Assembly: GCF_014306625.1 (NCBI RefSeq)
Contig: NZ_JACRYL010000021.1
Location: 1 to 64,000, forward strand
DNA length: 64,000 bases
Source: Pedobacter fastidiosus
Lineage (GTDB): Bacteria > Bacteroidota > Bacteroidia > Sphingobacteriales > Sphingobacteriaceae
Reading direction: 5' to 3'
In this document: in pieces, positions 35,450-45,800 of the stretch
Layout: each line of letters begins with the position of its first letter
Position numbering within the stretch: position 1 is the stretch's first letter
Made by a program: the position numbers and the translations under genes
The notes under the pieces: generated by a model
The model's input: only the letters and a program-made list of their open reading frames with translations
Told to the model about the DNA's origin: nothing
Database searches by the model: none

Positions 35450-36703
35450 TTAGCCTAAATAAATTGAAAAAAAATGCATGTTTCCGGCGTGGCTGTATTC
35501 AATATTGAATCCATAGAGGTTACAGATCTGTTTACTGATGGCCAGGCCGAGCCCCATTCCCTCGGATTCAGTAGACTTTGAAAAACGGTCGAACATCCGG
35601 TTCTGGATATTTAGTGTTTTTCCTGTATTGGATAAGATGAGTTTATGTTCGGACAATTCTATCCTAATTGTTCCTCCGCTGATGTTGTGCCTAACTGCAT
35701 TACTAAAGAGATTGTTCAGAAGAATGTCGGCAAGATAGCGGCTCATGATTATTTTTTGATCTGAAAGATGCATTTCTATATGTAGTCCGTCACGTTCAAA
35801 AAGCTCGTGAAACTGACGTCTCTTTTCTTCGACCAACTCTTTCACATCAATTTTCCGCGCGTCAGAAATCAGGTTATTTTCGATCCTTGAAAGAAGTAAA
35901 AGCGACTGGTGCAATCGGGAAAGCCTGCCGGTAGCCTGATAGATATCTTCTAGCAGTGCACCCTGCTGCTCGCTAAATGGCTCTGTCTGCAAGAGCGAGT
36001 CGAGCTTAGAATTGATTACCGCCAGTGGTGTCATCATTTCATGCGAAGCATTATCGGTAAAGCTTTTCAGTTCTTTATAGTCCTGTTTCACTTTCTCTGC
36101 CATGGCGTTAACCGATCTGTTGAGCTCATTGAACTCATCTATCCGGGTCGGTTCGCCACTGATGGTGTCCATTTTGCTCACTTCAAAACCTTTCATCCGG
36201 TTGAGAATTGCAAAAAAGGGCCGCCAAAGCCTATTAAGCATAAAACGGTTGATCAATGTTAGCACAATTAAAAGAACAAGGGTTACTATAATGGTGATCA
36301 GCAATATAATCCTGACCAGATCTTCCGATTCGACACGTGACTTGGTAATGGTAACTAGAATATTTTTATCACCCAGTCTTACTGTAGTAATCAGGCTCCT
36401 TCCGGGTTCAATTTCCTTTTCCCTTGGATTATAATAGTTGGTATAGCTGAATTCCCTGATCCCATGGGCATTCCCGGTAACATTACCATAAGAAACCCTT
36501 TGATCTATATAACTGGCCGGGAGCGGAAGTTTTTGATAAGTATCGGTATATTGTCTGATCTCATTTTCTTCCACAACAAGATCCTTGTCAAGCTTATTGG
36601 TTAGGATCAGGTGAATGAAAAGGTAATAGATAATACCGGTAACAATCAGCACAATGACAGATGTTAGGATATTAACCCTATTGTAATGAGTGGATAACTT
36701 CAT
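35450..36703 (-). CDS. Sensor histidine kinase
   Basis: A 417-aa membrane histidine kinase. TM1 is at about residues 12-33 and TM2 at about 130-152, with a periplasmic loop of about 95 residues. HAMP-like residues follow. H221 is the phospho-acceptor in DNASHEMMTPLAV (the motif has MM in place of the LQ or LR seen in most kinases). The N box ILLNNLFSNAVRHN and G box GMGLGLAISKQI are present. The start overlaps the stop of its regulator as ATGA. Confidence 0.92.
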   Translation of the reverse strand: MKLSTHYNRVNILTSVIVLIVTGIIYYLFIHLILTNKLDKDLVVEENEIRQYTDTYQKLPLPASYIDQRVSYGNVTGNAHGIREFSYTNYYNPREKEIEPGRSLITTVRLGDKNILVTITKSRVESEDLVRIILLITIIVTLVLLIVLTLINRFMLNRLWRPFFAILNRMKGFEVSKMDTISGEPTRIDEFNELNRSVNAMAEKVKQDYKELKSFTDNASHEMMTPLAVINSKLDSLLQTEPFSEQQGALLEDIYQATGRLSRLHQSLLLLSRIENNLISDARKIDVKELVEEKRRQFHELFERDGLHIEMHLSDQKIIMSRYLADILLNNLFSNAVRHNISGGTIRIELSEHKLILSNTGKTLNIQNRMFDRFSKSTESEGMGLGLAISKQICNLYGFNIEYSHAGNMHFFSIYLG

Positions 36704-37377
36704 GCTTCTGCAAATTTATATCCAATGCCGTAAACTGATCTAACGTAATCCCTTGCGCCTGCCTCACTTAGTTTCTTTTTTAAATTTTTAACATGGGTAT
36801 AAATAAAATCAAAATCATCAGACAGATCGATCTCGTCACCCCAAAGATGTTCTGCCATCGCATTTTTTGTGACCACCTTATTTTTATTTGACAGAAAATA
36901 AACGAGCAGGTCAAACTCCTTTTTGGTAAGGAAAACTGGCGTTCCGTCTATATTTACTTTCATGGCCCCAACATCGATAGTCATTTCATTGAACTTAATG
37001 ACGCTATCCCCATCAAAATTCTTGCGCCGTACGATCGCGCTCACCCTTGCTTTCAGCTCTGAGAGGTGAAAGGGCTTTACAAGATAATCATCCGCGCCAA
37101 GATCAAGTCCCGAAAGCCTGTCATCGAGGGAATGCCTTGCAGAAATGATCAATACTCCTTCTTTTTTGTTCAGCTTTTTTAACCTTGATAAAATTTCCAG
37201 TCCTTCACCTCCCGGAAGTCCAAGATCCAACAGTATGCAATCGTAACTATACAGTTCTATTTTTTCTACCCCAGCCTCAAAATCGGCAGCATGTTCACAT
37301 ATATTCCCATCTCCGGTAAAATAGCTAAGAATGCTTTCATACAGGGCCTGTTCATCTTCGATAACCAATATTTTCAT
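36700..37377 (-). CDS. OmpR/PhoB-family response regulator
   Basis: A 225-aa regulator with E7/D8, phospho-acceptor D51 in CILLDLGLPGG and KPFH, and a winged helix ending YTHVKNLKKKL and VYGIGYKF. It is the third member of the paralogous set. By position in the middle of the CTACAG-bearing genes (27-38 kb) it is the first candidate to bind that box. Its own upstream region has only a weak match: CTTTAA and CTACAT, 11 bp apart. Confidence 0.92.
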   Translation of the reverse strand: MKILVIEDEQALYESILSYFTGDGNICEHAADFEAGVEKIELYSYDCILLDLGLPGGEGLEILSRLKKLNKKEGVLIISARHSLDDRLSGLDLGADDYLVKPFHLSELKARVSAIVRRKNFDGDSVIKFNEMTIDVGAMKVNIDGTPVFLTKKEFDLLVYFLSNKNKVVTKNAMAEHLWGDEIDLSDDFDFIYTHVKNLKKKLSEAGARDYVRSVYGIGYKFAEA

Positions 37378-37459
37378 GGTATAAATTATTAAATTATGTA
37401 GGAATTTTAAAGCCAGCCCCTGGCTAACTGGGTCTATTGATCAACCACCAGCCCGCTGT

Positions 37460-38059
37460 TTAACCAATGCGGTCGATGAGACTTTGTATGTTAAACACCT
37501 TCATTTGCTGCAATATATTTTTCCCATAGCCAGTAAAGTACTCGTGACGACTTAGCATTTCCAGGTTCAGTTTATCCCAGGCAAGGTCTGTATAAACCAG
37601 GCCAAGATTTTCTTCCCATTCTGCTTTTAACCTAGCCGCATAGTGCTGATATTCCTTTAGCGAGAAATGATAGAAATCTGCATCGCAGATCACCATTTCC
37701 AATTCATTTTTGGGGTACTGCGGAAATCGCGTGGCCATTATGCAACCCCGCACAAGTTCTATCCTTGACTCATCAAAACCATTTTCTAAAAGAAATTCTA
37801 CAGCAATAGCGGCACTGGCCTGCTCATGACCGACATATTTTTCGGTATAGCCAAGATCGTGCAAAAATGAGGAAAGGATCACTATCAAAGTATCATCTTT
37901 GGAAAGGCCGGTATGTCGGGCTATCACCTGTGCACCCTCCACAACCAATAAGGTATGCTCAAGATTATGGAAATACATTTTTTGAGAAAGTCTGTTCTTC
38001 AATTGATCTTTAACGAACTCGGCTACCTTGGTCAATAATTTATCAGCTGTCCTATCCAT
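37460..38059 (-). CDS. HD-domain phosphohydrolase
   Basis: A 199-aa soluble metal-dependent HD protein. Motif residues: H in YFHNLEHTLLV (about residue 31-37), the HD pair in SSFLHDLGYTEKYVGHE, and a later conserved Asp in VICDADFYHF. Small HD proteins of this type hydrolyse nucleotides or other phosphate esters; the substrate is unknown. The gene carries its own CTACAG-type promoter and is divergent from the EamA remnant. Confidence 0.82.
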   Translation of the reverse strand: MDRTADKLLTKVAEFVKDQLKNRLSQKMYFHNLEHTLLVVEGAQVIARHTGLSKDDTLIVILSSFLHDLGYTEKYVGHEQASAAIAVEFLLENGFDESRIELVRGCIMATRFPQYPKNELEMVICDADFYHFSLKEYQHYAARLKAEWEENLGLVYTDLAWDKLNLEMLSRHEYFTGYGKNILQQMKVFNIQSLIDRIG

Positions 38060-38081
38060 TATAGATTAAGTTAATCCGATG

Positions 38082-38116
38082 CAATGATAAGGCACAATTC
38101 TGGAGAAAATCTGTAG
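38082..38116 (-). promoter_or_regulatory. CTACAG operator and promoter of HD gene
   Basis: On the gene strand CTACAG-ATTTT-CTCCAG (38116 to 38100) has the 11-bp period. Ten nt later comes TATCATTG (38089-38082), one mismatch from TAnnTTTG. A third imperfect unit, CTGCAT, lies just upstream at 38126-38121. Confidence 0.6.
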
Positions 38117-38189
38117 CAAAATGCAGTATACCCAATTGATGATTTTTTTTTCCCATTCCCATTGTATTTAAATCTTCCGCCCAAACCTT

Positions 38190-38224
38190 GTACAGTTTTA
38201 CTACAGAATTGATAACTAAATTGG
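38190..38224 (+). promoter_or_regulatory. CTACAG operator and promoter of EamA gene
   Basis: GTACAG-TTTTA-CTACAG (38190-38206) is followed after exactly 10 nt by TAAATTGG (38217-38224), one mismatch from TAnnTTTG. The orientation relative to the gene is the same as in all other copies. Confidence 0.65.
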
Positions 38225-38262
38225 CTGTAATGAGTATTGTCATCAACATTAAAACCTTAAAT

Positions 38263-38727
38263 ATGTTGAAATATTATGCAATCCTATCGGCATTCTCTGC
38301 TGCGGCTACTACAATACTGGCTAAAATCGGCATTAAGGGTGTTAACGGTAATTTAGCAACAGCAATCCGCACAGCAGTTATTCTTTTTATTGCCCGGAGC
38401 ATAGTACTGGCTAGCGGCGAAATCTCCCAAATTAAAACATTAAGCAAAAACAACCTGATCTTTCTCTCACTCTCCGGAATTGCGACAGGTCTTTCATGGA
38501 TTTTCTATTTTAAAGCGCTCGAAACCGGAGATGTTTCGAAGGTTGCGCCAATCGATAAGCTCAGTGTAGCCATAGCAATGGGACTTGCCTTTCTTAATCC
38601 TCAAAGAGCCGACGAGAATCAAACTAAATGCATTGAAGCACATTTAGGGGCACTTTTTTCTACATTTTTGGCGAAAGCTCACCTATTACTCACTACAGAT
38701 TTGAGTCTAAATATGTGCAATATCTAA
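38263..38727 (+). pseudogene. EamA-family transporter gene, 3' end replaced
   Basis: The frame from the ATG at 38263 encodes a single EamA (DMT superfamily) repeat: four helices with ILAKIGIKGVNGNLATAIRT and SGIATGLSWIFYFKALETGD, then VAPIDKLSVAIAMGLAFL. Single-EamA proteins continue with GE(K/R) and a fifth helix; here the sequence changes at about 38600 to NPQRADENQTK, which is not transporter-like and runs to a stop at 38727. The gene looks cut by recombination, at the border between the efflux/phosphatase block and the SusC/D block. Small-molecule export would have been its role. Confidence 0.7.
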
Positions 38728-38848
38728 TGGTTAAAATTCGTTAAAAATATTAAAAAAAAACTTAAAATTTTGACATTAGTCACATAAGCCAAACGGTTTT
38801 TTTGCACAAAAAGAATTTCTGTTTCTAACCTTCATTTTGATTATGAAA

Positions 38849-40111
38849 TCATTTTACAAGGCTAAATGAATCTATCTTAGCATTCTTGCTATTGTAAACA
38901 TCATAGATAATTTTATTGCCCTGCACGGTCATTATGGCGTAAGTATACACCTTTTCTTTAGCCGTATATACCATGGAAGGCATGTTGTCTCCTCCTAAAC
39001 CTTGGAGGGAACCGCCAGATGAGCCATTCGTAATATAAACGGTTCCGTTAGGATGGTCATAAACCATTTGATCTTCCTGCCGATCCGCTATCCCGTTTCG
39101 CATCGCTTTATGTCTCTCATACACATGCCTGTGGCCGGTGAGGCAAAGGTCAACATGATATTGATCAAGCAAGGGCGAAATGTTGGATTGCCATTCTGGA
39201 ATATGGCTAACTCCGAAAGAATAAATCGGATAATGTGCATACAGTATAATCCAGGTAATGTTTCTATTTTTCCTGGCCGATGCCAGATCTCGATCCAACC
39301 ATTTATAGTCAGCAGATTCCTTTTGCATAAGTGTCTTTCCTTCCTTTGCGGCACCTTGAGCAAAGCCAGAATTTACAGCCACGAAATGAATGTTTCCATA
39401 ATCGTATGAGTAATTCAGATGGTCTCCTGGCAAATTAAAAGAATCATAAAATATGGGGAAAGGCTTCTGAAATTCTTTTTCTTTGGTTTTATTATTCACG
39501 TCATGATTACCCAGCGCAGGCATGAATGGGGCAATTGCGGTTATGGGTTGGGCGATCTTTAAAAATTCGTACCAACTTTTCTCCACCGAGCCGTTTTCTA
39601 CAATGTCTCCCATATGGATACTCAGATTTAAAGGATAGTGAGCCATCTGCTTCACAATCCGCTCTGTTTGCTCAAATGCGAGATTGCCCGCATTATTTTG
39701 CGTATCTCCCCATACGCCAATAATGTATTCCTGCTCACTTCCTGCAACAGGCGCCGTTTTAAAGGAATAGATTGGTGTCCATTTTGCATCCTCAGTACCA
39801 CATTTGTAATAGTATGTCCGCCCGGGAGTTAATCCGGTCAACCTCGCCTTGTAATTATAAGATTTTGAACTACCATTAAAAACTTCAATTGCTATTGGGC
39901 TTTTACTTAACTTAAGATCAAGACTATCCTCGCCATAACAAATCATGGATTTACTCCCGATAGCATTCCATGTTACAGCCATTGTATGGGAAACATCGGG
40001 CTTGTTTTTTCCGGTCCAACTCAGATGAATATTTCCGGTTTGTCCAAATGCCAGGATTGTACCCGATAACATGATCGCTATGAATAATGTCAATACGCTT
40101 CTATATATCAT
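38849..40111 (-). CDS. Purple acid phosphatase-like metallophosphoesterase
   Basis: A 420-aa exported phosphatase. The signal peptide ends in LAFGQ. A fibronectin-like N-terminal domain (about 25-120, ending LTGLTPGRTYYYKCG) is typical of purple acid phosphatases. The metal-binding motifs are WGDTQ, MGDIVENG, GNHD, HYPIYSFG and TGHRHVYER. It is the last gene of the long SusC/D operon, 14 nt after the GH99-like gene. A phosphate monoester on a glycan or another organic phosphate is the likely substrate. Confidence 0.88.
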   Translation of the reverse strand: MIYRSVLTLFIAIMLSGTILAFGQTGNIHLSWTGKNKPDVSHTMAVTWNAIGSKSMICYGEDSLDLKLSKSPIAIEVFNGSSKSYNYKARLTGLTPGRTYYYKCGTEDAKWTPIYSFKTAPVAGSEQEYIIGVWGDTQNNAGNLAFEQTERIVKQMAHYPLNLSIHMGDIVENGSVEKSWYEFLKIAQPITAIAPFMPALGNHDVNNKTKEKEFQKPFPIFYDSFNLPGDHLNYSYDYGNIHFVAVNSGFAQGAAKEGKTLMQKESADYKWLDRDLASARKNRNITWIILYAHYPIYSFGVSHIPEWQSNISPLLDQYHVDLCLTGHRHVYERHKAMRNGIADRQEDQMVYDHPNGTVYITNGSSGGSLQGLGGDNMPSMVYTAKEKVYTYAIMTVQGNKIIYDVYNSKNAKIDSFSLVK

Positions 40112-40125
40112 ATTCGTGTAACAGG

Positions 40126-41178
40126 CTATTGCACCTTAAATTCTCTTTTTGTCAATATGAGATATTGCTTATTAAACTTTTTTGAGGGTTCCAGGGCATT
40201 TCCCTTTGAGAAATCATTCCATGAATTGATAATGATCAGGCGGTTTTTTCCCATGTTTTTCTTCGCCACATTTGTGTAATTAACATAATTGGTTTCGCTC
40301 CTATCGAACACACGCTGTGTTGTCGCTGTCGGTTCATTATAACCCGGAAAAATACAAGGTACAAACTCAACATTCATTTGTTCCAGAGATTTCTTCCAAT
40401 TCTGCCAGTTCAGATCCAGATAACTGTTAAACCCCCACCAACGATCAAAGTCAGGCGTATTCCAGCTGGTTAACACCAACGCATCCATTGATGCCAAAGC
40501 GGTTTGATCAAAGTTTGATGGTGCCACCCAACCTGTCGTTAACTCACCAATAAAATATGGGTTAATGCCTAGTGAGTTTAATTCTGAACGTAAGCTCAAC
40601 ATCACGGCTTTATAATCGATACTAGTTAATGTTGTTGCAGATAGGTTGATTGGAGAAATTAGAATGACAGGCTGGTCACCGATTTTAAAATAATAATCTT
40701 TTGAAATGTACTGACTAACGAGTGTCTTAAACTCATTAATCATCGTCAGTAGTTTCGCTCCCGTAAGTGGTGAAGCATTTGTTGCATTAAGATGTGCCAT
40801 ATTAAAATCAATCACCATCTTAACTTTTTGACTCGACCTTCTGCTGACAAAAGTATTAAGCAATGTATTATCTGTAGCAGCTGCATTCCACTTAAATATG
40901 AAATAGTCTATTCCGCCTTCGTCTGCCCAGTCTAATTGCTGTGGAAATATTGCCGGATCAGTAACGGCATTGTAAGGTTTCCCCAATATAGAGGTATCCG
41001 AATGAACTTTTGCCCAATCTGCTGCTAAATAATTGAGGTAATAGGCGCCTACCTTGGCATCACTGGTAAGTTTTACAGGAGGAATTTCATAGATATAATC
41101 TGTTTTCTCGATCAGATTATCGTCTTTTTTGCATGATACACCGAGGATAGTAATCAGCATGAACAGTATATATTTCAT
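40126..41178 (-). CDS. GH99/WbsX-like glycoside hydrolase lipoprotein (copy A)
   Basis: A 350-aa surface lipoprotein with the lipobox ILGVSC (Cys16). The start (VGAYYLNYLAADWAKVHSDT), the middle strand IDYFIFKWNAAA and the end (LIIINSWNDFSKGNALEPSK) fit the GH99-like/WbsX (TIM barrel) family, where the last motif is usually AWNEWAEGxxLEP. The change of Glu to Asp in WND is notable. True GH99 enzymes are endo-acting alpha-mannosidases, so a mannan-like substrate is possible. It resembles copy B (47113-48162) over its whole length. Confidence 0.72.
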   Translation of the reverse strand: MKYILFMLITILGVSCKKDDNLIEKTDYIYEIPPVKLTSDAKVGAYYLNYLAADWAKVHSDTSILGKPYNAVTDPAIFPQQLDWADEGGIDYFIFKWNAAATDNTLLNTFVSRRSSQKVKMVIDFNMAHLNATNASPLTGAKLLTMINEFKTLVSQYISKDYYFKIGDQPVILISPINLSATTLTSIDYKAVMLSLRSELNSLGINPYFIGELTTGWVAPSNFDQTALASMDALVLTSWNTPDFDRWWGFNSYLDLNWQNWKKSLEQMNVEFVPCIFPGYNEPTATTQRVFDRSETNYVNYTNVAKKNMGKNRLIIINSWNDFSKGNALEPSKKFNKQYLILTKREFKVQ

Positions 41179-41207
41179 TTTTTTTATGTTGAAGATAAAC
41201 GTAAACC

Positions 41208-42812
41208 TTATTTCAAAAATGGATTCTTTAGTGTTGGTAATGCAAACCAGAGTTTGGTTTGAAGTGCATCCACACCGCCAAGCTTCACTACAGCTTTATT
41301 TAGCTCTGCTGTATTTACCTGATACTCTATACCAGGATAATTAAGGCGTTGGGGAATATAAGCATAGCCTAGCGAACCACCTTCTCCGCCATCGGGGTTA
41401 AAATGCGGTGGAAACTCGAGCACCTGACTTCTTCGAATTAAAGTCCACGCGTCCATTGCGTTGTAAAATCCTGCAATCCATGTCTGCATCACGATCTGAC
41501 GAAACGGATTGATCGTCGTTATTGCACTTGAAGTAATGCCGAGATAATCCTGAAAGTTTTTTTCCCTGCCTGTTACATCTACCACTGTATTGAATTTTAT
41601 CCCTGGCTGATTAAGGTAATTCGTGATCGACTGTTGTGGGAGATTATATTTTGAAAGGGATGCTGTTACACCTTCGTTATAATACTGTTCTGCCGTTTTG
41701 CCTGCCCCCCAACCTTTAAGTGCGACCTCCGCTTTAAGAAAACAGCTTTCCTCGTAAGACAGAAACACATATTCTGCATCCGGTCTGGTAAAATAATCTC
41801 CGATCATAGAATAATCCATCTGGCCGAGGGAAGCATGAGGATTGTTAGGCAAACTCAATCCCGGAGGAAGTGAAGTTGTTTTTGGCTGACCATAAAACTG
41901 TCCTTTATACGGCCCCTGGCTTGCTGGTTTGGCGTAGATAGCTAACCGCGGGTCATTGTACGGCAGCATGTGCTGTACAAGGGATTCGCTAATCACATTT
42001 AAGCTGGCAGCATTTGCCGCCGCCTGTAAGATATTGTATTGATACAGGTAGCTCCAATTACTTGATGTGGTGCCCCAGTTGGTTTTCGCAGTTTCTGTTT
42101 GTGATGCAATTGTATTTGCTTCATTGGACAGCACGTCAGCCACGACCTCACGAGTTTTTGATTCGGCAACTCCTGAAATTCTCACAGCTAACCTCAAACG
42201 AAGCGTGTGCGCAAATTTTCTCCATTTATTAAGATCCCCCGCGTACACCGCATCAGCAGAAGCTTTATAAGTATCGCCGCTGAGATTTATAGAATTGGCT
42301 GCAGATTTTAGGTCATTCAACAGAGCTATGTAAATTTCTTCCTCGCTTTGATATGCAGCATACGGGTCGCCTGTAAGCGCGGCCGACTTTGGAATGGGAC
42401 CCCATATGGCGACTAAGTTCGAGTAGATGTAACTTTCCATAATTTTAGCGATCGCCACCCGGTTATTATAAATCGGATCTCCGGCATATTTCAATTGAAT
42501 CTGGTGAAGTGGCTGTAAGCAACCCACATAAGCTGATGTCCAATACCCATTTATCGTTGCTGCAAAAGTATAATAACGCGGAAGTTGCCCGCCCCCTACC
42601 GATACATAGTTGGAGTAATGAGACAAAGTTTCTCTTCGCATAGCACCGCCAAATAGATTGATGGTATTCAGAACCGAAGTATTCAACAGGAATTCAGGAT
42701 CAACAGTTTCAGGATTATTGGGATTAATATTCGCTTCATTCAATTCTTTTTTACATGCGGTAAAGGCCACCGTCATGAAAAAAATCAAAACCATTTTATT
42801 TATATTTTTCAT
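41208..42812 (-). CDS. SusD/RagB-family lipoprotein (copy 1)
   Basis: A 534-aa SusD-like lipoprotein (SusD_2 type), a surface glycan-binding lid for the SusC partner. The start is the ATG at 42812, 9 nt inside a TTG-initiated frame. The signal peptide has the lipobox AFTAC (MTVAFTACKKE). Typical pieces: INPNNPETVDPEFLLNTSVL, then LRLRLAVRISG, DAEYVFLSYEESCFLKAEVA and AWTLIRRSQVLEFP. It lies 9 nt after its SusC gene. Confidence 0.92.
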   Translation of the reverse strand: MKNINKMVLIFFMTVAFTACKKELNEANINPNNPETVDPEFLLNTSVLNTINLFGGAMRRETLSHYSNYVSVGGGQLPRYYTFAATINGYWTSAYVGCLQPLHQIQLKYAGDPIYNNRVAIAKIMESYIYSNLVAIWGPIPKSAALTGDPYAAYQSEEEIYIALLNDLKSAANSINLSGDTYKASADAVYAGDLNKWRKFAHTLRLRLAVRISGVAESKTREVVADVLSNEANTIASQTETAKTNWGTTSSNWSYLYQYNILQAAANAASLNVISESLVQHMLPYNDPRLAIYAKPASQGPYKGQFYGQPKTTSLPPGLSLPNNPHASLGQMDYSMIGDYFTRPDAEYVFLSYEESCFLKAEVALKGWGAGKTAEQYYNEGVTASLSKYNLPQQSITNYLNQPGIKFNTVVDVTGREKNFQDYLGITSSAITTINPFRQIVMQTWIAGFYNAMDAWTLIRRSQVLEFPPHFNPDGGEGGSLGYAYIPQRLNYPGIEYQVNTAELNKAVVKLGGVDALQTKLWFALPTLKNPFLK

Positions 42813-42821
42813 CGATTGCAA

Positions 42822-45800
42822 TTAAAAAGTAAGTCTTAAATCTAATCCATAAGTAGAAAAAGGCGGTAAGGAGCCATATTCTATGCCTTGTCCGTTCCCA
42901 GAGGTTACACTCGATTCTGGATCGATGCCTTTAGGCGCTTTTTTATAAATAGTCCATAAGTTTCTGCCTGATAGGGAAATCCGGGCGTTAGCAATTTTAA
43001 CTCTTTTGAGTAATGATGCAGGAAGGTCATAACCAATCACAGCCTCTCTCAGCTTCACATAACTTGCATCAAAAATCTGCATCTCGTCCACGTTTGCAAA
43101 GCCATTCGATTGAGGGCTCACATACTTATTATTAGGTGTACCATCTTCAAAGTAGGCATCACGGTAAATAAATCCGCCGGCTAAATTTGCTGCAGCTTCC
43201 CCATAAATATAGCTGTGGAGGTAATAATCTGCTCTTCCCTCTAAGGTGTCATCAATTGCACCTGATATGTATGATCTGCGGTAAGTACCTGAATAGAAAC
43301 TTCCACCTTTACGTACATCCACAAGCAAGCTTAGGTTAAAATTTTTATACCTGAAGCTATTACTGAAACCGCCTGTCCAGTCGGGTGTAGCAGTGCCAAG
43401 CACTTGATTTGGAACAGCAATAGGCAAGCCTGTAGCGGCGACCAATTTTCTTCCTTGATCATCCCGCTTCCATCCTGCACCTCGGATTACGCCGTAAGGC
43501 TGACCCACTTCGGCAAATACCAGCAGTCTTCCAAACCATGAATTCAATTGAAAACTATTTACACCATCGACCAAACTCTTCACAAGCGAATTGTTCTTGG
43601 CGAAGTTTGCAGAAGCGCTCCAGGTAAAGGAGTTGGTTTTGATGGGTGTTCCAGATAAGATTAATTCGGTACCTCTGTTTTGAATCTCTCCTGCATTGTA
43701 ATACCTGGCATTATAACCACTTGCCGGAGTAATCTGTGCCAGTACAATTTGATTTGTAGTAGCCGCGTTATAACGTGTTACACTGAAAGAAATTCTATCT
43801 TTTAAAAACCGAAGGTCTAGTCCATATTCAAAAGAGCCCGTCTTCTCCGGCTTTAAATCCGGATTAAAGAATGTAGAGGAAAGAGAAGCATAGGCCTGCC
43901 CGTTGTAAATACCGTCGAAACTATAGGTTGGTGTAAGCTGATATGGACTGGTATCATTTCCAACAACAGCATAAGACATTCTTAGTTTACCAAAAGAAAG
44001 TATCGGTTTTACCCTTTCGCCCAAATTTTTAAATGCATCCGTAAAAACAAAAGACCCGCCGATTGATGGATAGAAATAAAAATTATTTGCGGAGGGCAAG
44101 GTAGATGACCAATCGTTTCTCGCCGTTAAATCCAGATACAAATAGTTATCATATCCGATAGATGTTGACCCATAAATGGAATTGATGATCTTTTTTGATG
44201 AAAATTGATTCACGGTTGCAGCTTCGCCTGAGTTGGAGATGTTAACCAGGCCGGCCTGAATGAGAGAGGCAATGCTCTGATCATTTTTTTCAGATTTTGT
44301 TCTAAATGTGCCGGCACCTAAAAAGGAATTGATGGTCAACTTGCCTATCTTATTGTTGGCAAAAACCACTGCGTCGGCATTTGTACTCTGAAAATTATTA
44401 TTTAAGGTGGCCATGCTCCCATTCGGGCTGCTTTTAGAGCCTTTGTTATTGAAAGTGTATCCGTTAAGCCAATACATTTCTGTGCCCAGCTTAGCCGTAA
44501 ATTTTAACCAGTCGTTTATTTTAGCATTCAGATTAAAGGCACCTAGCAACTGATTTTTAACGTCCTGATTTGGATTTTCGTTGATCGCCCAATAAGGGTT
44601 CAGAAAATCTGTGTGGGTATTAACTTCGTTTCCATAAGCATCTTTATAAATTTCGAATTCTGAAAGCTTATCGTCTCTCACCATATAGGCATATTGATAA
44701 ACCGGATTTCGGGTGCTCCCATTCATATATTGCCTGTTAACCACTTTATTGTTAATAAAGGTAACTTTCGAATCCAGATCCAGCCACTTTGTAAATTTAT
44801 TAAGCACCCGGATATTTGCATTGTGCCGGGTTGCTTTATTTATCCCAGCAACAACACTTCCGCCTTGATAGTTGGTATAAGAGAAACGGTAATTATTTTC
44901 TAAATTGCCACCGTCAACAGCTATTGAATTGGTGAGCATGGCCGCAGTTTGATAAAAATCTTTAACGTTATCGGGCTGAGCGAGATAATCTTTAAATTGT
45001 CCGTTTACGCTAATGACCGGCTGACCTAAAAGTGGTGCACCCCAGCTCCTGTTAAACACACCAAGATTAGGAATCTTTTGTGGATTATTGGTTGATCCGG
45101 ATCCATCCAGCTTAAAGCTGTTGCCTGCTCCAAACTGATCTTGATAGTTAGGAAATTCAGTGATGCGCTGGAAGGTAGAATTTGAGTTAAATGTTGCTTG
45201 AAATTTCTTTCCGGAAGATTTTTTTGTTGTGATTAAGATGGCACCATTCGCCGCTCGTGAACCATATAAGGCCGCGGCATTCGGCCCTTTAAGCACCTCA
45301 ATATTTTCAATATCTTCAGGATTTATGTTTCCGACCACATTTCCGTAATCCAGATTTGTATTGCCGGATGTCGTCACCTTCCCATCCCCGGCTTCATTAT
45401 CTACCGGAATTCCATCAATTACAAAAAGTGGCTGATTGTTCCCCGATATAGAGTTATTTCCCCTGATCACAACACGGGCAGATCCTGTATTTGTAGACGA
45501 AGGTGTAATCTGTACCCCAGCAATACGCCCGGATAGTGAAGATACAATATTGGTAGAAGGCGCCTGTGTTAAGGTAGATACATCCATTGATTGACGGCTG
45601 TAACTTAACGATCTTGTCTCCCTTTTTATACCCAAAGCGGTGATAGCAACTGTTTGAAGTTGATTGCTTTCACCAGCCATCACAACATCAATGCGAATTC
45701 TTCCGCCAATTTTTTCCGTTACCGCCTTCATCCCGGTATACGAGAAAATCAGGTCTTCTGCCCCAATGGGTAGCACTAAAGAATATTTACCATCTGTATT

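Noticed and set aside
36700..37450. A CTnCAG box before the third response regulator
   Set aside because: Only CTTTAA and CTACAT with 11-bp spacing are found, and no good -7 element follows after 10 nt. It is not counted as a member of the motif set.
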